Positions 28,142 to 39,124 of a DNA stretch of 64,000 nucleotides are shown here, one piece after another; within the stretch, counting starts at the first letter, position 1; every line of letters begins with the position of its first letter. Location: positions 2,226,001 through 2,290,000 of the forward strand of contig JABMCL010002073.1 in the NCBI GenBank assembly GCA_018857735.1, given 5' to 3'. A program made the position numbers and the translations under genes. This DNA is from Alviniconcha marisindica. Lineage: Eukaryota; Mollusca; Gastropoda; Provannidae. The notes under the pieces were generated by a model, which saw only the letters and a list, made by a program, of their open reading frames with translations, had not been told where the DNA came from and did no database searches.

Positions 28142-30223
28142 GTGGAACAATGCCCTTGCCGTAAATTCTGGCACACCAGCGTAGCATTTTAAGAGAAAGA
28201 ACAGAAAAGAACACTTACATGATTTGTGTTGTGGACAGCGGGGCTGGGTAATCTCTTGAGGTTTGCACGTTGAGACCAAAACAGTGGAATTGAACCTCGG
28301 GTCTGAGCACATGGAGAGAAGAAAAGGGCAGTAAGAGAAACTGACCATATGACTCTTATCATTCATACTAAAAACATGCAGAAGTTTATCTTTCAGATGT
28401 ACATGCAAAACTGAAAACTGAACTTTCACATGGGCACAAAAAAGGCAAATTGCCATGTGCACATTCTGCCAGGCACACTCACAAAAAAGACTTCTTTATA
28501 ACAAGAAATATGTCACGTCTATTCTAAATATGATGTATACGAAATATGAATGACATCTGTCTTTAGTCACACACAAAAAATGCAGACTATCCAATACATA
28601 CTTTAGCAAGTTCATCTATTTACTTAAAAAAATAAACAATATGCATCTCTAATCACTAATTCTATTCTAAAATACATGTTAACTAAATAAAAGAATGCTG
28701 GCTGAACAAGGATGGAGACGTACACATGGAACCTAGCTGCCATATTGCCTTTAATTTCCTCAACTTCATTTGCACAGTGGGCAGAGTAATGCAGCAAAGC
28801 AACTGTACCTGTACAAAGGAGCAGCGATGTCCATCATATTGCACAATCTGTTCTGTTTCTACAAAGTTTGCCACCTGCCCCTCTGAGTCGACACCTCGCA
28901 CGTTGAACCGTGTCCCCGCTCGGTATATACAGCGTCGAGATATCAAGATGTAGTTGAAGGATTTACCGTTGATCTGGCATGATGACACTTCAATAACTGA
29001 ACACTGGTTAGGGAGAATCATTTCACTGTAAAAGGAATGTGTGGAAAACAATACCTCATGCACCCCATGCATTTTGTGTATTTTAAGTGAGGTGATCCAT
29101 GTTTATTAAAACACACACACACACACACATGCAAAACAATAACAGATGATGGAAGTTGAGAGTACTGGGTTTGGTGAGTATGCACAGATAGTGAATGGTT
29201 TACCTGCTTTAAATGGTCACAGTAAAACAAAAAGATTTAAAGCTGGGTTTGGATTAATGAAGAAGTCATTCAGTTTGTGGAAGGCAGATCCATTCTGTAA
29301 CGCCTGTAGCATAATTAAGACACAGCCCACAGCTCTAATACTGTTACTAGAAATATGGCATAATGCTCGGCGTACATCAGTCTCCACATCATTTTCCTTC
29401 CAATGCAACAACTTAGAATCTGACAAATAATTACAATACACAGATAGTACCAGGACCTTCATTGAAACCTGCTTTGCTGTAAAAGCATGTGTACATGTGT
29501 CTCCAAGCTCAATGAGCAGCTGTGTTCTTGGACATCACACATAACTCCACAATGAAAAGCTCCAAAAGAAGACGCTGTAATTGCGTATATATATCAGACC
29601 CCATAAAAGTGTCTTGTATCAAACTGTTGTTCTGTGTGTGACTATTACTAACAATGAAGACCAAAAAAACTGGTGAAATACTGTTGAATACAACAGACAT
29701 GATATGCCAAGAAGAGACTCAGCGCTGCTGTACAGGATACATCCCAAAACAACTGGGAGACAGTACTGACTCAGCTCTGGCTGCATCGTCAGCTCTCGTA
29801 GAACATGTCCATTCCACACAAACCTCTGGTCAGCCTGCAAAAAGCAAATCAAAAAGAATCAGTATTGTCATCGTTTTCACTAACTGTGAGTAGAAGTGGC
29901 ATGCTGACTGAACAACTGGACAGCCTCAAATGCTTCAGCTGAGTTTACTCTGTTGTAGAGTGGTACTTTTGAAGGCAGTGGGCAGCAGCCCACCTGCCAT
30001 GAACACACACACACACACTGCCCCCCCCCCCCCCCCCCCCACACACACACTGTCACAGACACACACACCACACATCTAACTGAGGATACCTGTGGTCAAT
30101 TTCAACCATGCTGCAATGTTTAAAGGATGCACACACAAGAAAATGTTTTCAGCAAATTTTGGAGATTAGGATAGTGCTGATTCTTGAGTGAACACCTCTC
30201 TCTCTCTGTCTGTCTCTCTCTCT

Positions 30224-30292
<69 letters not shown>

Positions 30293-30765
30293 CTCTTCTC
30301 TCTCTCCCTGTCCCACTCTAAGTTGATCTCAAACACACACATATGCAGATACACAAACATGTACACACACTACACTACCACACCAACTCACTCTTTCATG
30401 CAAAGCTAGTGACTCAAAGTCTGGACTGGTGTTGTGAAGCCTCTGCAGGGAATGAGTGAGATCATATGTAGTGCTGAAGTAGAAATATTCTGTCCTCAGC
30501 ATGGTCTCTACCAGGTTGAGGTAGACCTTGTTCAGAGCATTCTGCAATCACAGAACATACATACTGAGGACAAAAAAAGATATATATATAATATATATAC
30601 TGAAGACATAAAACAAACTCACCAAAGACAGACTTCAGAGGTGGTATTTTGTCTTTTCTAATTACATAATAGCTCAGCACAGATGCTGAAATACACACAA
30701 ATATGTGCACACACAGGCATGCACACATGTATGTATGCACACACATACACATGCATGCGTAACAT

Positions 30766-30835
<70 letters not shown>

Positions 30836-30992
30836 AAAGACCAGGTCACACAAAATTTCCAGATCTGCCAAGATCAGACAGCATTTAAGACTTGTAAAGA
30901 GCATAAAAATATCCACATAGGCACACAAAACCACACATATGCATCACAGCACATGTGCATGCAAGCAAATGCATGCACACACACACACACAC

Positions 30993-31037
<45 letters not shown>

Positions 31038-34020
31038 TCATTCTCATCCCAAACATTATGAAGGTGCAACTGTGCTTTGGCAAGCACATAAAAAAATTAC
31101 CTGTTGCTCTGTTAGGTGTGTGGTTGTCCGTTTGTAGGAGTGGATCTCTGTGTCAGCCACTCGCCATATTGTGTGGCCCAACAGCTCCCCAACTTTCTCA
31201 CGTTTCGTGATCACGATCAGATAAGCACCTGGTGAACATGAGAACACTGTACTGACCTGGGGTATCATTAGTTTTATGATTCTGTTTTCATTTTGTTCAT
31301 TCTGGGACTTTGTTTTTGTTAACCTTTTGAAGGGGAAGGGGCAGGAGATTTTTTGCATTGAGAATTCTTTGCTGAATATTCCAAGTTAGGAATGGGTTTT
31401 TTTTAGGGGGAGGTTGGGGTGGTGACGGGGTGCAGAAAGCTGGCTGAGGTCAAACACATCTACTCTTTACATGCATATATAATAGCATTTCTCTTCACTA
31501 TGGTGCAGGTAGTAAGATTTGAAATTTCAGTCATCACATTCTGAAAGTTTCACTCACACAACATTCAATCGGATGAGATCATTTAAGTTTTAAAATTACA
31601 AAAACCTGACGTCCCAGTTGTGGTGACAATACTAACAGAAAACAACATTTTATTCTGTTATGGACAAAAGTAACTCATTCAATTTATATTATCTATTTAT
31701 CTTTTCTCAGTTCTATGTTTAGCCGTCTTAGGCACTGGGCTGTACAGGTAAAACAGGTGAGATCTAAAAAACTTGCGATTCTGTTTCTTGTTGTTTATGG
31801 TTCATGATTATACAACTTTATTGCCAAGTGTCAATACACTGATTGCACGAGGAATGTTTTGTGGTGCCAAGTACACTCATCACACATTTACTCCAATCAT
31901 AAAACATTTAATTACAACAACAGCAAATAAACATCCTGGTAAAAAGTCATTCATAGCTATAAAAACATGCACTAGTTGTGTTGAACTAAAGTAAGAATTT
32001 ATTTCATAATTGATTGGTTGTTGATTATGGTTCATATGACCTGCACCTGCAGCTCTCTGGCAATCATAAAAAACAAACAAATGAAAATGCAAAACTAACC
32101 AGCCACAAGTCTGATGACTCCAAGGATTCCATAGATTTGCTTGGTAATTGCTGATGCTGGAATCTGCTCTTGATTTGCTGAAAAAAAGAAAAGCCATTTT
32201 TGGGGGGTGTATAATATTTAGAAACATTATGCTAGAAAAAAGCTTCCCAAATGTGATTTCTTGTGGCCACAAACTGACAGAAGACAGGAAAAACACTATG
32301 AGCTGTTCAAATGTGATGAAATGCCCCATCTTATTAATGTTTATAGCACATATCACACACACAAATATATATATATATATATTTTCCTTTTTTGTGATTT
32401 TGTTGCTGTTGCAGAATTGTGACGTTTCAAAAATTGAACTTAGTGTAACAATGTGATATTGTACATTTTGCTGCATCCTTCCTGAAAACCAGGTTCCTTC
32501 CTTCCTTATCACTGACACATAAGCCAGAGACATGCCTGATGTTTTTTTTCCAAAAGAACAAAGGAAGAACTGACCCTGTAGTGAAATCTCCTGTGTGACT
32601 CGGTCAATGACCAGCACCTGCCCATCATCACCACCTCGAGGTTCCACAATAAACCTTTCTGATGTTATGTGCCTGAAACCAGCATACCACAACATTGCTT
32701 ATTGCTAATGGCCTATGGGTTACAACAGTTCTGTACTTTGTTATGAAAAACAATCAACAACAAATAAACTGACCAGTAAAGACCATGTACCACAGAGAGA
32801 AAAAAATATTATGCTGTAAAAACTGCATTTCTCTATTGCTTCAGTTTACAAGTTCAAGTGTGCAAGAGCATAAGACCAGACTGATATAAATATACATTTT
32901 TACTGTGCTGGGCAATGTCTGGATTTCAATCAAAATCTCAAAACCAGTAACAAAAATGTATGTGTCAAGTCTGCAGTTAGATTTTACTCTGAGTCAACGT
33001 TTGTGCTAGTAACAGTATTATTCATTTGATTTACATTAAGGTATTGAAAGAACTATTCCCCAAGCTTACCACAGTTCCCTCCCTTGGAAACTATTTTGTG
33101 CTGTTCATACAATCATAGCCATCTGGGTGTAGAGGCATATCCATCAGTCAATATTATAGAAATAAATGCATCCATCATAGCCCAATAGTAATGCATTGAG
33201 AGAAATCAAAATGGTATGCATCACTGATGATTACTTAAATATAGTTAACTTTACATTTAGTAGCAGAAATTATTAACATGTAAGACTCTGTCTGATTATA
33301 ATTTTCATTGCAAATGACATTATCTGATTGGTTAAATTCAATGTTTGACACCAACCAAGCTTTGTGTTGGTAATCATAATAATAATTAGCAGAACGAAGT
33401 TTAAACAAGCCCTTGTTTTTGCTTAATATACGATTACTGATTTTAGAGATTAACAAAGCACTGCAGGCGGAAGCAAATAAAAACTGTCTTGGTAGACTTA
33501 AAAAGTAGATGGACGCCTTTAAAAGCAGTGTAACGATAATTCGGTCCGATCAAAAAATGCGAGCTTACATAGTTGAGTTACAGCTTACATAAATTATATT
33601 TCAAGTACATACTGAAAATCTCTCTGGCCTTTGAAGATTATATTCTATCAGTATTTGTCACTGTCAGTACTGGTCATTTGTCATTAACAACTTATGGAAA
33701 CCCAGATTAAACAGATCGCTAGCCCGCACTAAAGGTTACCAAACAGGTCAAGTTTTGTTTGTTTATTGTTTCTTCACTAAAGCTAAAAGCCTTAGGTAAC
33801 ACTAACAACAGACGTAACACTTTTGGTCGACAGGGAAGAAGAGCCTTCCGGAAACAAGTTTTCGACATTCAGACCTAAACAGAAGTTCAGCAACGATCAG
33901 GAAGTAACAACAATTCCCAACAACATAGACAACAGTATTGGATTTAGTTAACGTTTAGTTATAGTTAATTTCAAACAAATATACGCCCACTTACAGCCGC
34001 AGTACTTCGTGGACAGCCAT
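20346..34020 (-). CDS. SACM1L: SAC1-type phosphatidylinositol phosphate phosphatase (complete, 18 coding exons, 589 aa)
   Basis: Exons in transcript order: 34020-33995, 32672-32575, 32177-32100, 31228-31101, 30541-30392, 29834-29741, 28996-28809, 28302-28219, 27685-27617, 27229-27150, 26250-26152, 25592-25454, 24570-24501, 23887-23815, 22614-22521, 21714-21613, 21079-21019, 20482-20346. They sum to 1770 nt, frame intact, close to the vertebrate length of 587 aa. SAC1 removes phosphate from PI4P (also PI3P) in the ER/Golgi membrane. Seen: start [16 protein letters not shown]; Sac domain with [26 protein letters not shown] and [20 protein letters not shown]; catalytic loop [13 protein letters not shown], Cys387 in CX5[13 protein letters not shown] before two membrane segments (about 522-544 and 552-573); tail QDKVKME with Lys585 and Lys587 forming a KxKxx COPI retrieval signal. 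All introns are GT-AG. Nothing suggests decay. Confidence 0.96.
21255..21335 (+). repeat. SINE/LINE-tail-like repeat after (AAT)n
   Basis: (AAT)n is followed by TCTTATAAAGCACTGTTC, CTCACTGTGCTGTACAAAC. It resembles the AAT-led 'TATATAGCGC ... CAAAGCGCTTTACA' tails elsewhere in the window. Confidence 0.4.
22077..22484. repeat. 51-bp minisatellite, 8 copies, SAC1 intron 15
   Basis: The unit begins CTTGGCTAGACTTTCCTTCT and is very homogeneous: only C/T changes in the TTCCTTYTT segment. 51 is a multiple of 3 and the minus strand stays open across it, but it lies between exons 22614-22521 and 21714-21613. Confidence 0.95.
23025..23210 (+). repeat. Degenerate tRNA-derived SINE
   Basis: TTAGTAGAGTGCCAGACTGA resembles an A-box/D-arm and GGTTTAATTCC, about 50 bp later, a B box. 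It is followed by a body with TCAATTTTCAGCGCAGACTC and CTCTTATGGTGTGCAGCC. Confidence 0.45.
24842..24925 (-). repeat. Solo L2-like 3' tail in a SAC1 intron
   Basis: AATACATAGCACTTCTGTTG ... GCTCAAAGTGCTTTACA is the reverse complement of the 3' end of the LINE at 49580-49680 (GCGCTTTGAGC ... AGAAGTGCTATGTATTATT). Confidence 0.6.
25056..25131. repeat. (CA)n microsatellite, SAC1 intron 12
   Basis: About 74 bp of pure CA between exons 25454 and 24570. It reads GT on the SAC1 sense strand. Confidence 0.95.
25454..25592 (-). CDS. SACM1L: SAC1 catalytic exon ([12 protein letters not shown])
   Basis: It encodes [18 protein letters not shown] and then [16 protein letters not shown], the Sac-family CX5R(T/S) P-loop. 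Cys387 is the expected nucleophile and Arg393 the phosphate-binding arginine. Both are intact, with the two Asp residues of the loop (389, 392), so the enzyme should be active. Confidence 0.95.
26527..26692. repeat. 40-bp tandem repeat, 4 copies, SAC1 intron 10
   Basis: The unit reads GCAGCTTCAGCCAATCAGA, ACATCACATATAATATTGTAA with variants. The CCAAT-like core is coincidental to the unit and I do not call a regulatory element. Confidence 0.9.
26917..27105. repeat. Partial duplications of an ATATACTGAGGATGTCC block
   Basis: The block CATATACTGAGGATGTCCTT then TGCTGTYGGAATGCTATGA occurs at about 26944 and 27064, and a shorter copy at 26915, within SAC1 intron 10. Confidence 0.75.
27995..28075 (-). 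repeat. Dispersed repeat family H, copy 1
   Basis: The reverse complement reads GTTGATCACTTTTATATAGC then GCTTTTCTCTGCACTCGAGC, matching the window end (63950-64000). A (CA)n tract (28091-28138) follows. Confidence 0.65.
30005..31034. repeat. (CA)n, poly-C and (CT)n tracts in SAC1 introns 4-5
   Basis: CA/poly-C at 30005-30068, (CT)n-(CA)n-(CT)n at 30196-30310, (CA)n at 30764-30833 and 30977-31034. They surround exon 30541-30392 on both sides. Confidence 0.95.
32673..33994 (-). other. SAC1 intron 1, nothing recognised
   Basis: 1.3 kb of AT-rich sequence between the 26-bp first coding exon and exon 2. I see no coding, RNA or repeat structure. Confidence 0.6.
33995..34020 (-). CDS. SACM1L: SAC1 first coding exon (26 bp)
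   Basis: ATG at 34020-34018 begins MAVHEVLRL and the exon stops after CT before GTAAGT. The split Leu codon is completed by the exon 32672-32575 ([11 protein letters not shown]). The 5' UTR and promoter lie above 34020 and show no motif I can name. Confidence 0.85.
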
Positions 34021-35242
34021 GTTGGCAATATCTGACTCAACGTGATCTTCTTCAACATAAAATCTTTTAAGGGACGTAACCCTTGGTAAGGAATACTCAT
34101 CGTCTGCTAGTAGATTATGTAATATTAATTATGATGTGATGGTTTGTAAATAACAAACGCACACACTGGGGATACAAGTAACACAGACTGTTACTTCTCT
34201 GGACTGCTTTTATTCTCATGCTTAATAGTACATAGAGAGCACAGAGCACACATCTAAAACTCACGCTCGCTGCGCATGGATTGCTGATGCAGATGTCCGT
34301 CAGAAGAGGGTTGGGAGTAAAAATAGAGTCGGGCCCTAATCATAACCAAAGTTTACCAGAGTATTACAACAGATTCTGCAAAACATTCACTGACAAAACA
34401 TTTTTGTCTAGCAAGTGTAATAGAGCAAAATAAAAAGTCAACATCTAATTCTAAAGGGTTTTTCAAATTTATTTCATATTGTTTAGAAACAAAGTTTCCG
34501 TGAATGACAACTAGAGGGAAATGTCAATGACAACTAGAGGGAAATGTCAATGACAACTAAAGGGAAATGTCAGCTCCAACAAAGTCTTCTTCTGTTTACA
34601 CTCGATCATGCACTGTATACTGTTGGATCATTCCTGGTGTTTTTAGAGGGTTAACGAAGATAATAATAATAATAATGATAACAATAATAATAATAATAAT
34701 AATAATAAGAGAGAGAGAGAGAGCGCTGTGAGCAGGCCTGAAAAAAAGGCATGGCCAGAATCACTCCCAAGTGAGAGGCACTCTTGATAGTTTTTTGTTT
34801 TGTTTTTGCAGAACACACACACACACCCCACACATACACACATTTGCATGCACGCATGCATGCACACATGCATGCTCGCACACACGCACACACACACACA
34901 TACACACAACTTTTTTATGCGTGTAAAAAAAATCCTGCATGTGCACAAAATCCCTTCACATGCAAAAAACTAAACAACAAAAACTCCAGTCACTTTTTGC
35001 ATGAACATTTACAGCACCAGATATCTTATTCAGCCTGCAACTATAAATATATATCACCTGGCATACAAGTATGTTTACAGTCTATTGTCCTCATGGGAAT
35101 TCATCTTGCAGCACACACATGCACACACCCACATACTGACACACACTCAGCACACAGCAATGTATCACGCACTCTTAACTTAAATAAAAGGACCATAATT
35201 AATCCGCCATACTGTTCTCGATTCTAATTTAACTTCATTTCA

Positions 35243-35320
35243 ATAATAATAATAATAATGTACTCTTTTATGTGCTATTTTTCCAAACTGGAGCACATAG
35301 CCCATCACAAAGCAACAACA
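35243..35320 (+). repeat. Dispersed repeat family C, copy 1
   Basis: (AAT)n is followed by GTACTCTTTTATGTGCTATT, then CCAAACTGGAGCACATAG and ATCACAAAGCAA. It is matched by 51208-51290. Confidence 0.75.
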
Positions 35321-36569
35321 AAAAAACACAGTCAAAACACACTTCTGTAACATGATGCAACTTGGTACCAACCATAAAAATAAAATTTCTTTCACAACAA
35401 AATCTTCAGTTATATATTTGTACAAGTTATATTAGTGCTCAAGAACAGTCAACAAGGGATTGGAATTTTGTTCAACCAAGGGAAGAAAATCACCGAATTC
35501 ATTAAAATTCTTAATATAATCGGGTTGCTGCCCTTGATAATGGAATTACGCGTCGTCTGTCAACCTTCACCTTGACACGAGAACTGTGTCATGTTTCAGG
35601 CATTTGAACACAGGTACGCTCAGGTAAGATAAAGAGCTTGCTATCTCATCAGCTTGGCAGGTAACTGCTTTTTGCAGAGAGAGTGGATGACTGATTAGAG
35701 TATCGTGCTTGGAGACCGTGGAACTCGGGTGCTGATAAAGAAGTTGGAGACGATGGCATGTTTGGGGACTTTGGTTACCGCACCTGTTCCAGTTAGCGGG
35801 GTACACAAAATGGCGACTGTGTGGGCGCATCGGCCTGAACCAGGAAATGGCAAATTTAAAGTTTGTTTTTGGCCCATACAATGACAAATGGTCATGAACT
35901 TCACATCATTTCTTTGAGACGTTTTATAATAGAACTTCCTAACTGTCCTTTCTTTAAACTGATAAACTTATTGGACAATGTTCTTTGCTTTCAAGGTACA
36001 CATCCGCATCATGATCAAGCAACATGGGACACAAGTTCTAACAGTAACAGTAACACTGTAAATCAATTCTTATATTTCTTGAACAAATATATATAGCGAA
36101 CAGCAGGAATTCGTTCTAAGTAACGGCTGTATTTCTGTCCCCCGATATTGGCAACAGCATCACCTGATCTTCCATTAATTTTTTTCATTTTTAATTAGAA
36201 GTCACGACTTACGTTTTCACTCATTTAAGAGCTCTTGTTTACTAGGCTACTAGCTGTAGACGATGAAATCTTCGATTTAATTTCGTTTTTGTTGTTGTTG
36301 TTGTTTGTTTTCTTTTTTTATTCTTCATATGAATTGGTAGAAGATAATTATAATTGAAAAATTTGTTTTGAAAATTTTGTATGCCAAATAAATGTTCCCA
36401 AGGTTTGATTTTGAGTTTTGTTTTTTGTGCATCTTCACAAGCTTGTGTTTTCACTGATTCAGTGTTACACATACAGGCTGCCATGATCTTCCTTCAGGTG
36501 ATGCTTAATGTCCTCAGATGTCAGTTGACATATTAGGGACAAGCTGAGGCCAATGCGTTAGCATGGTTC

Positions 36570-36662
36570 AGTATTGCTTTACGCCCATGGAAACCACAAG
36601 GCTCGTTAGGACGGAAACCCCAGGACAGCCACGTCGATTCTCACACAGCACCTGAACTATGA
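36570..36662 (+). repeat. Dispersed repeat family A, copy 2
   Basis: TTGCTTTACGCCCATGGAAACC, AAGGCTCGTTAGGACGGAAA, CAGGACAGCCACGTCGATTC, TCACACAGCACCTGAACTAT: the same order as in copies 1 and 3. Confidence 0.75.
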
Positions 36663-36838
36663 GTGCCATGATCATATGTATAATATAAATAATATATTTG
36701 CAGATAGCATTCATAATTTTATATAGCATGTAGTGTTTCTTGTTTTTCCTGTCTATTACATTAGTCTATAATTCAGCACTAATTATTTATTGTGTCAATT
36801 TTCTAAGCAAAGAAATCAAAAAACAAAACAAACAAAAA

Positions 36839-36884
<46 letters not shown>

Positions 36885-37000
36885 CACAAAGAGAGAGAGA
36901 GAAGAAGAAGAAATACAGTGTAAACTATAATGATGAAGCTAAGGAAATGCAAAAGTAACATTTCTTTGTCAATTCAAAACAGCAGTGAGGTGGTGTAACA

Positions 37001-37122
37001 ATGTGGATCATCCATGCATTACTGGGAGCATGGCTGCTGTCCATGGCAAGCAGTCAGGATTCCAATGCGGCACAAAGCTGTTTGGCTGACAACACCAATG
37101 GCTGTGCTCTGGCCAGGCCTCC
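37001..37122 (+). CDS. Mcr: Mcr-like first coding exon with signal peptide
   Basis: ATG at 37001 opens MWIIHALLGAWLLSMASSQ, a classical signal peptide with cleavage expected near Ser-Gln (about residue 19). It is followed by a Cys-containing linker (SCLADNTNGCALARPP). The exon ends in phase 2 before GTGAGT. A stop codon lies a few bases upstream in frame, which supports this ATG. Confidence 0.8.
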
Positions 37123-38776
37123 GTGAGTCATTTACTGAGTTAATCAATTGCGTTTTCACCTTTTTTGTGTGCTAACTCAATAACTGTATAAGACACAAAT
37201 CTGTTTAATTTTTTGTCATGACTTGTATCAACAAGTCATGACAAAAAATAAAACAGATTTGTGTCTTATACAGTTATTGAGTTAGCAATGGAAATAGTTT
37301 TGTTATGGAAAAATTAAAAACATTAACACTAACACAAGTATATTACTTTTAGTAGTAACAGTTTCTGTTGTTTTTTGTTTGTTTTTTCCTGTTTTCGTTT
37401 TGTTTTTGTGCATTGGTGTTGGTGGTAAGTCTTATGATGCTGTTTCTGTGGGTAGGTGAGGGATAGTTAATCAGGAACAATTAATTTTTATTATCTTTCA
37501 TTTTCAACATTTTTCAGTATTTAAGCTTTCATCAGAGAGCTAATTTGTAGGTATGTAACTAGTACATCGATCAAGGTTCTAAAGCAAAAATGAAAAAAAG
37601 TTTATGTTCAGGTTTAATGTAAAGCAGAAGATTTTGAAGTAGTGCTAAACTTACCCAGTGAATGAGTAATCCATACATCTCACATGCTGTATACTAGTGC
37701 TTCTGCTTTACATGCACACTTCTTTTCTTCTTCTTTTTAATATGTTATATGTATGTCTTATAATATTCAAGAATCTACATTTTCTACAGGCAGTACGGTA
37801 ATGTGAAAAGTAGGAACAGATGTCTCAAGACCTCTTCAGACATTGATAAAAATAATTTCCACACCCGCCCCCACCTTCGCTGGACGCTGTGGTAGACTAG
37901 AGGAAGGTGCCTTGGCTGAGAGCGAGACCGATTAGATAAAAACTGAAAGGTCATCTTATACACTACAGTTACAGAACCACCAGATTTGTTGTTATCAGTT
38001 TGAAGCACGGATACAGGCACTACTGATTGTGTGCACCCATTGATAAGCCAGCATCATTTTATGCTTTTTGAGTGGATAATTCATTGGCGCCACGTTGTAG
38101 TTATATAATCTATAGTCTTAAACTTTTTTTCTTTTTTTTTAATGAATAAAAATGTGGAAAATGCTTGTGGATTAAAAAATAAAACAGACAGTAGCATTTA
38201 ATTTTATTTTGCTGTTTGTTTTTGGCTGGATAAAAGATCAGAGCCACATTACATAGGTGTAGGAATGCCTGGTTTTAAAACATTAAACAGTAATTGGCTT
38301 GAGGGTAAAATTAGTTTTAATATTATCATAATAAAGAATGTGTATTAAAAATATGAAATAATGTTCATGATGAGATGGATTTCTAGCATGGTAGCAGAGT
38401 GGGTTTTTTTTCTGGTGAAAAAGCAATGCAAAAACAGTCTTGTCTTAATAATGAGTGCAAGTTTCTAAAAGGTAAAGATGTCATTTATTCCTAAACAAAG
38501 GAGTATTGTTTGCATTCCAACTCAGGACATTTCAGATCATAGAAGTAAGAAGCAATGCCCAGTGATCGCATAAGACATTTTTTTTGAAAAACTGGTGCAA
38601 CATCTGTAAGGTGGCAAAAGTGGTTCATGAAAACCAGTCAGACAATCACAGACACAGTAACCGATCAGATACATGGCCATCTATGCTGCTGCTAGAACTC
38701 TACTACTGTACTAGCAATACCTGCTCCCTTCCTCTCTAGAGACTAGAAAACACACGCACACACAACACATGCACCC

Positions 38777-38808
<32 letters not shown>

Positions 38809-38820
38809 ACACGTGCACCC

Positions 38821-38858
<38 letters not shown>

Positions 38859-38884
38859 ACACATGCACCCCTCTCTCTCTCTCT

Positions 38885-38927
<43 letters not shown>

Positions 38928-38983
38928 ACCCACCCACTCCACACACACACACAACACACACCCTCACACACACACACAACACA

Positions 38984-39077
<94 letters not shown>

Positions 39078-39085
39078 CTCTCTCC

Positions 39086-39124
<39 letters not shown>

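Larger units (their letters stand above)
34021..37000. other. Divergent spacer between SAC1 (-) and the Mcr-like gene (+)
   Basis: It must hold both promoters and 5' UTRs. No TATA box or CpG-rich core can be placed with confidence. It contains a 23-bp triplication (34500-34570, unit TGACAACTAGAGGGAAATGTC), (AAT)n and (CA)n tracts (34660-34710, 34812-34905, 36842-36889), family C (35243-35320) and family A (36570-36662) repeats. Confidence 0.6.

Noticed and set aside
29017..29029. Alternative upstream acceptor for SAC1 exon 28996-28809
   Set aside because: TTTTACAG at about 29027 would add MILPNQCS and break the phase with exon 29834-29741. GTTCAG before 28996 gives [12 protein letters not shown], matching SAC1.
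35567..35904. 106-codon minus-strand frame in the SAC1/Mcr spacer
   Set aside because: Unremarkable composition, no recognisable domain and no splice or promoter context. It could be an undetected repeat, but I cannot support a gene.
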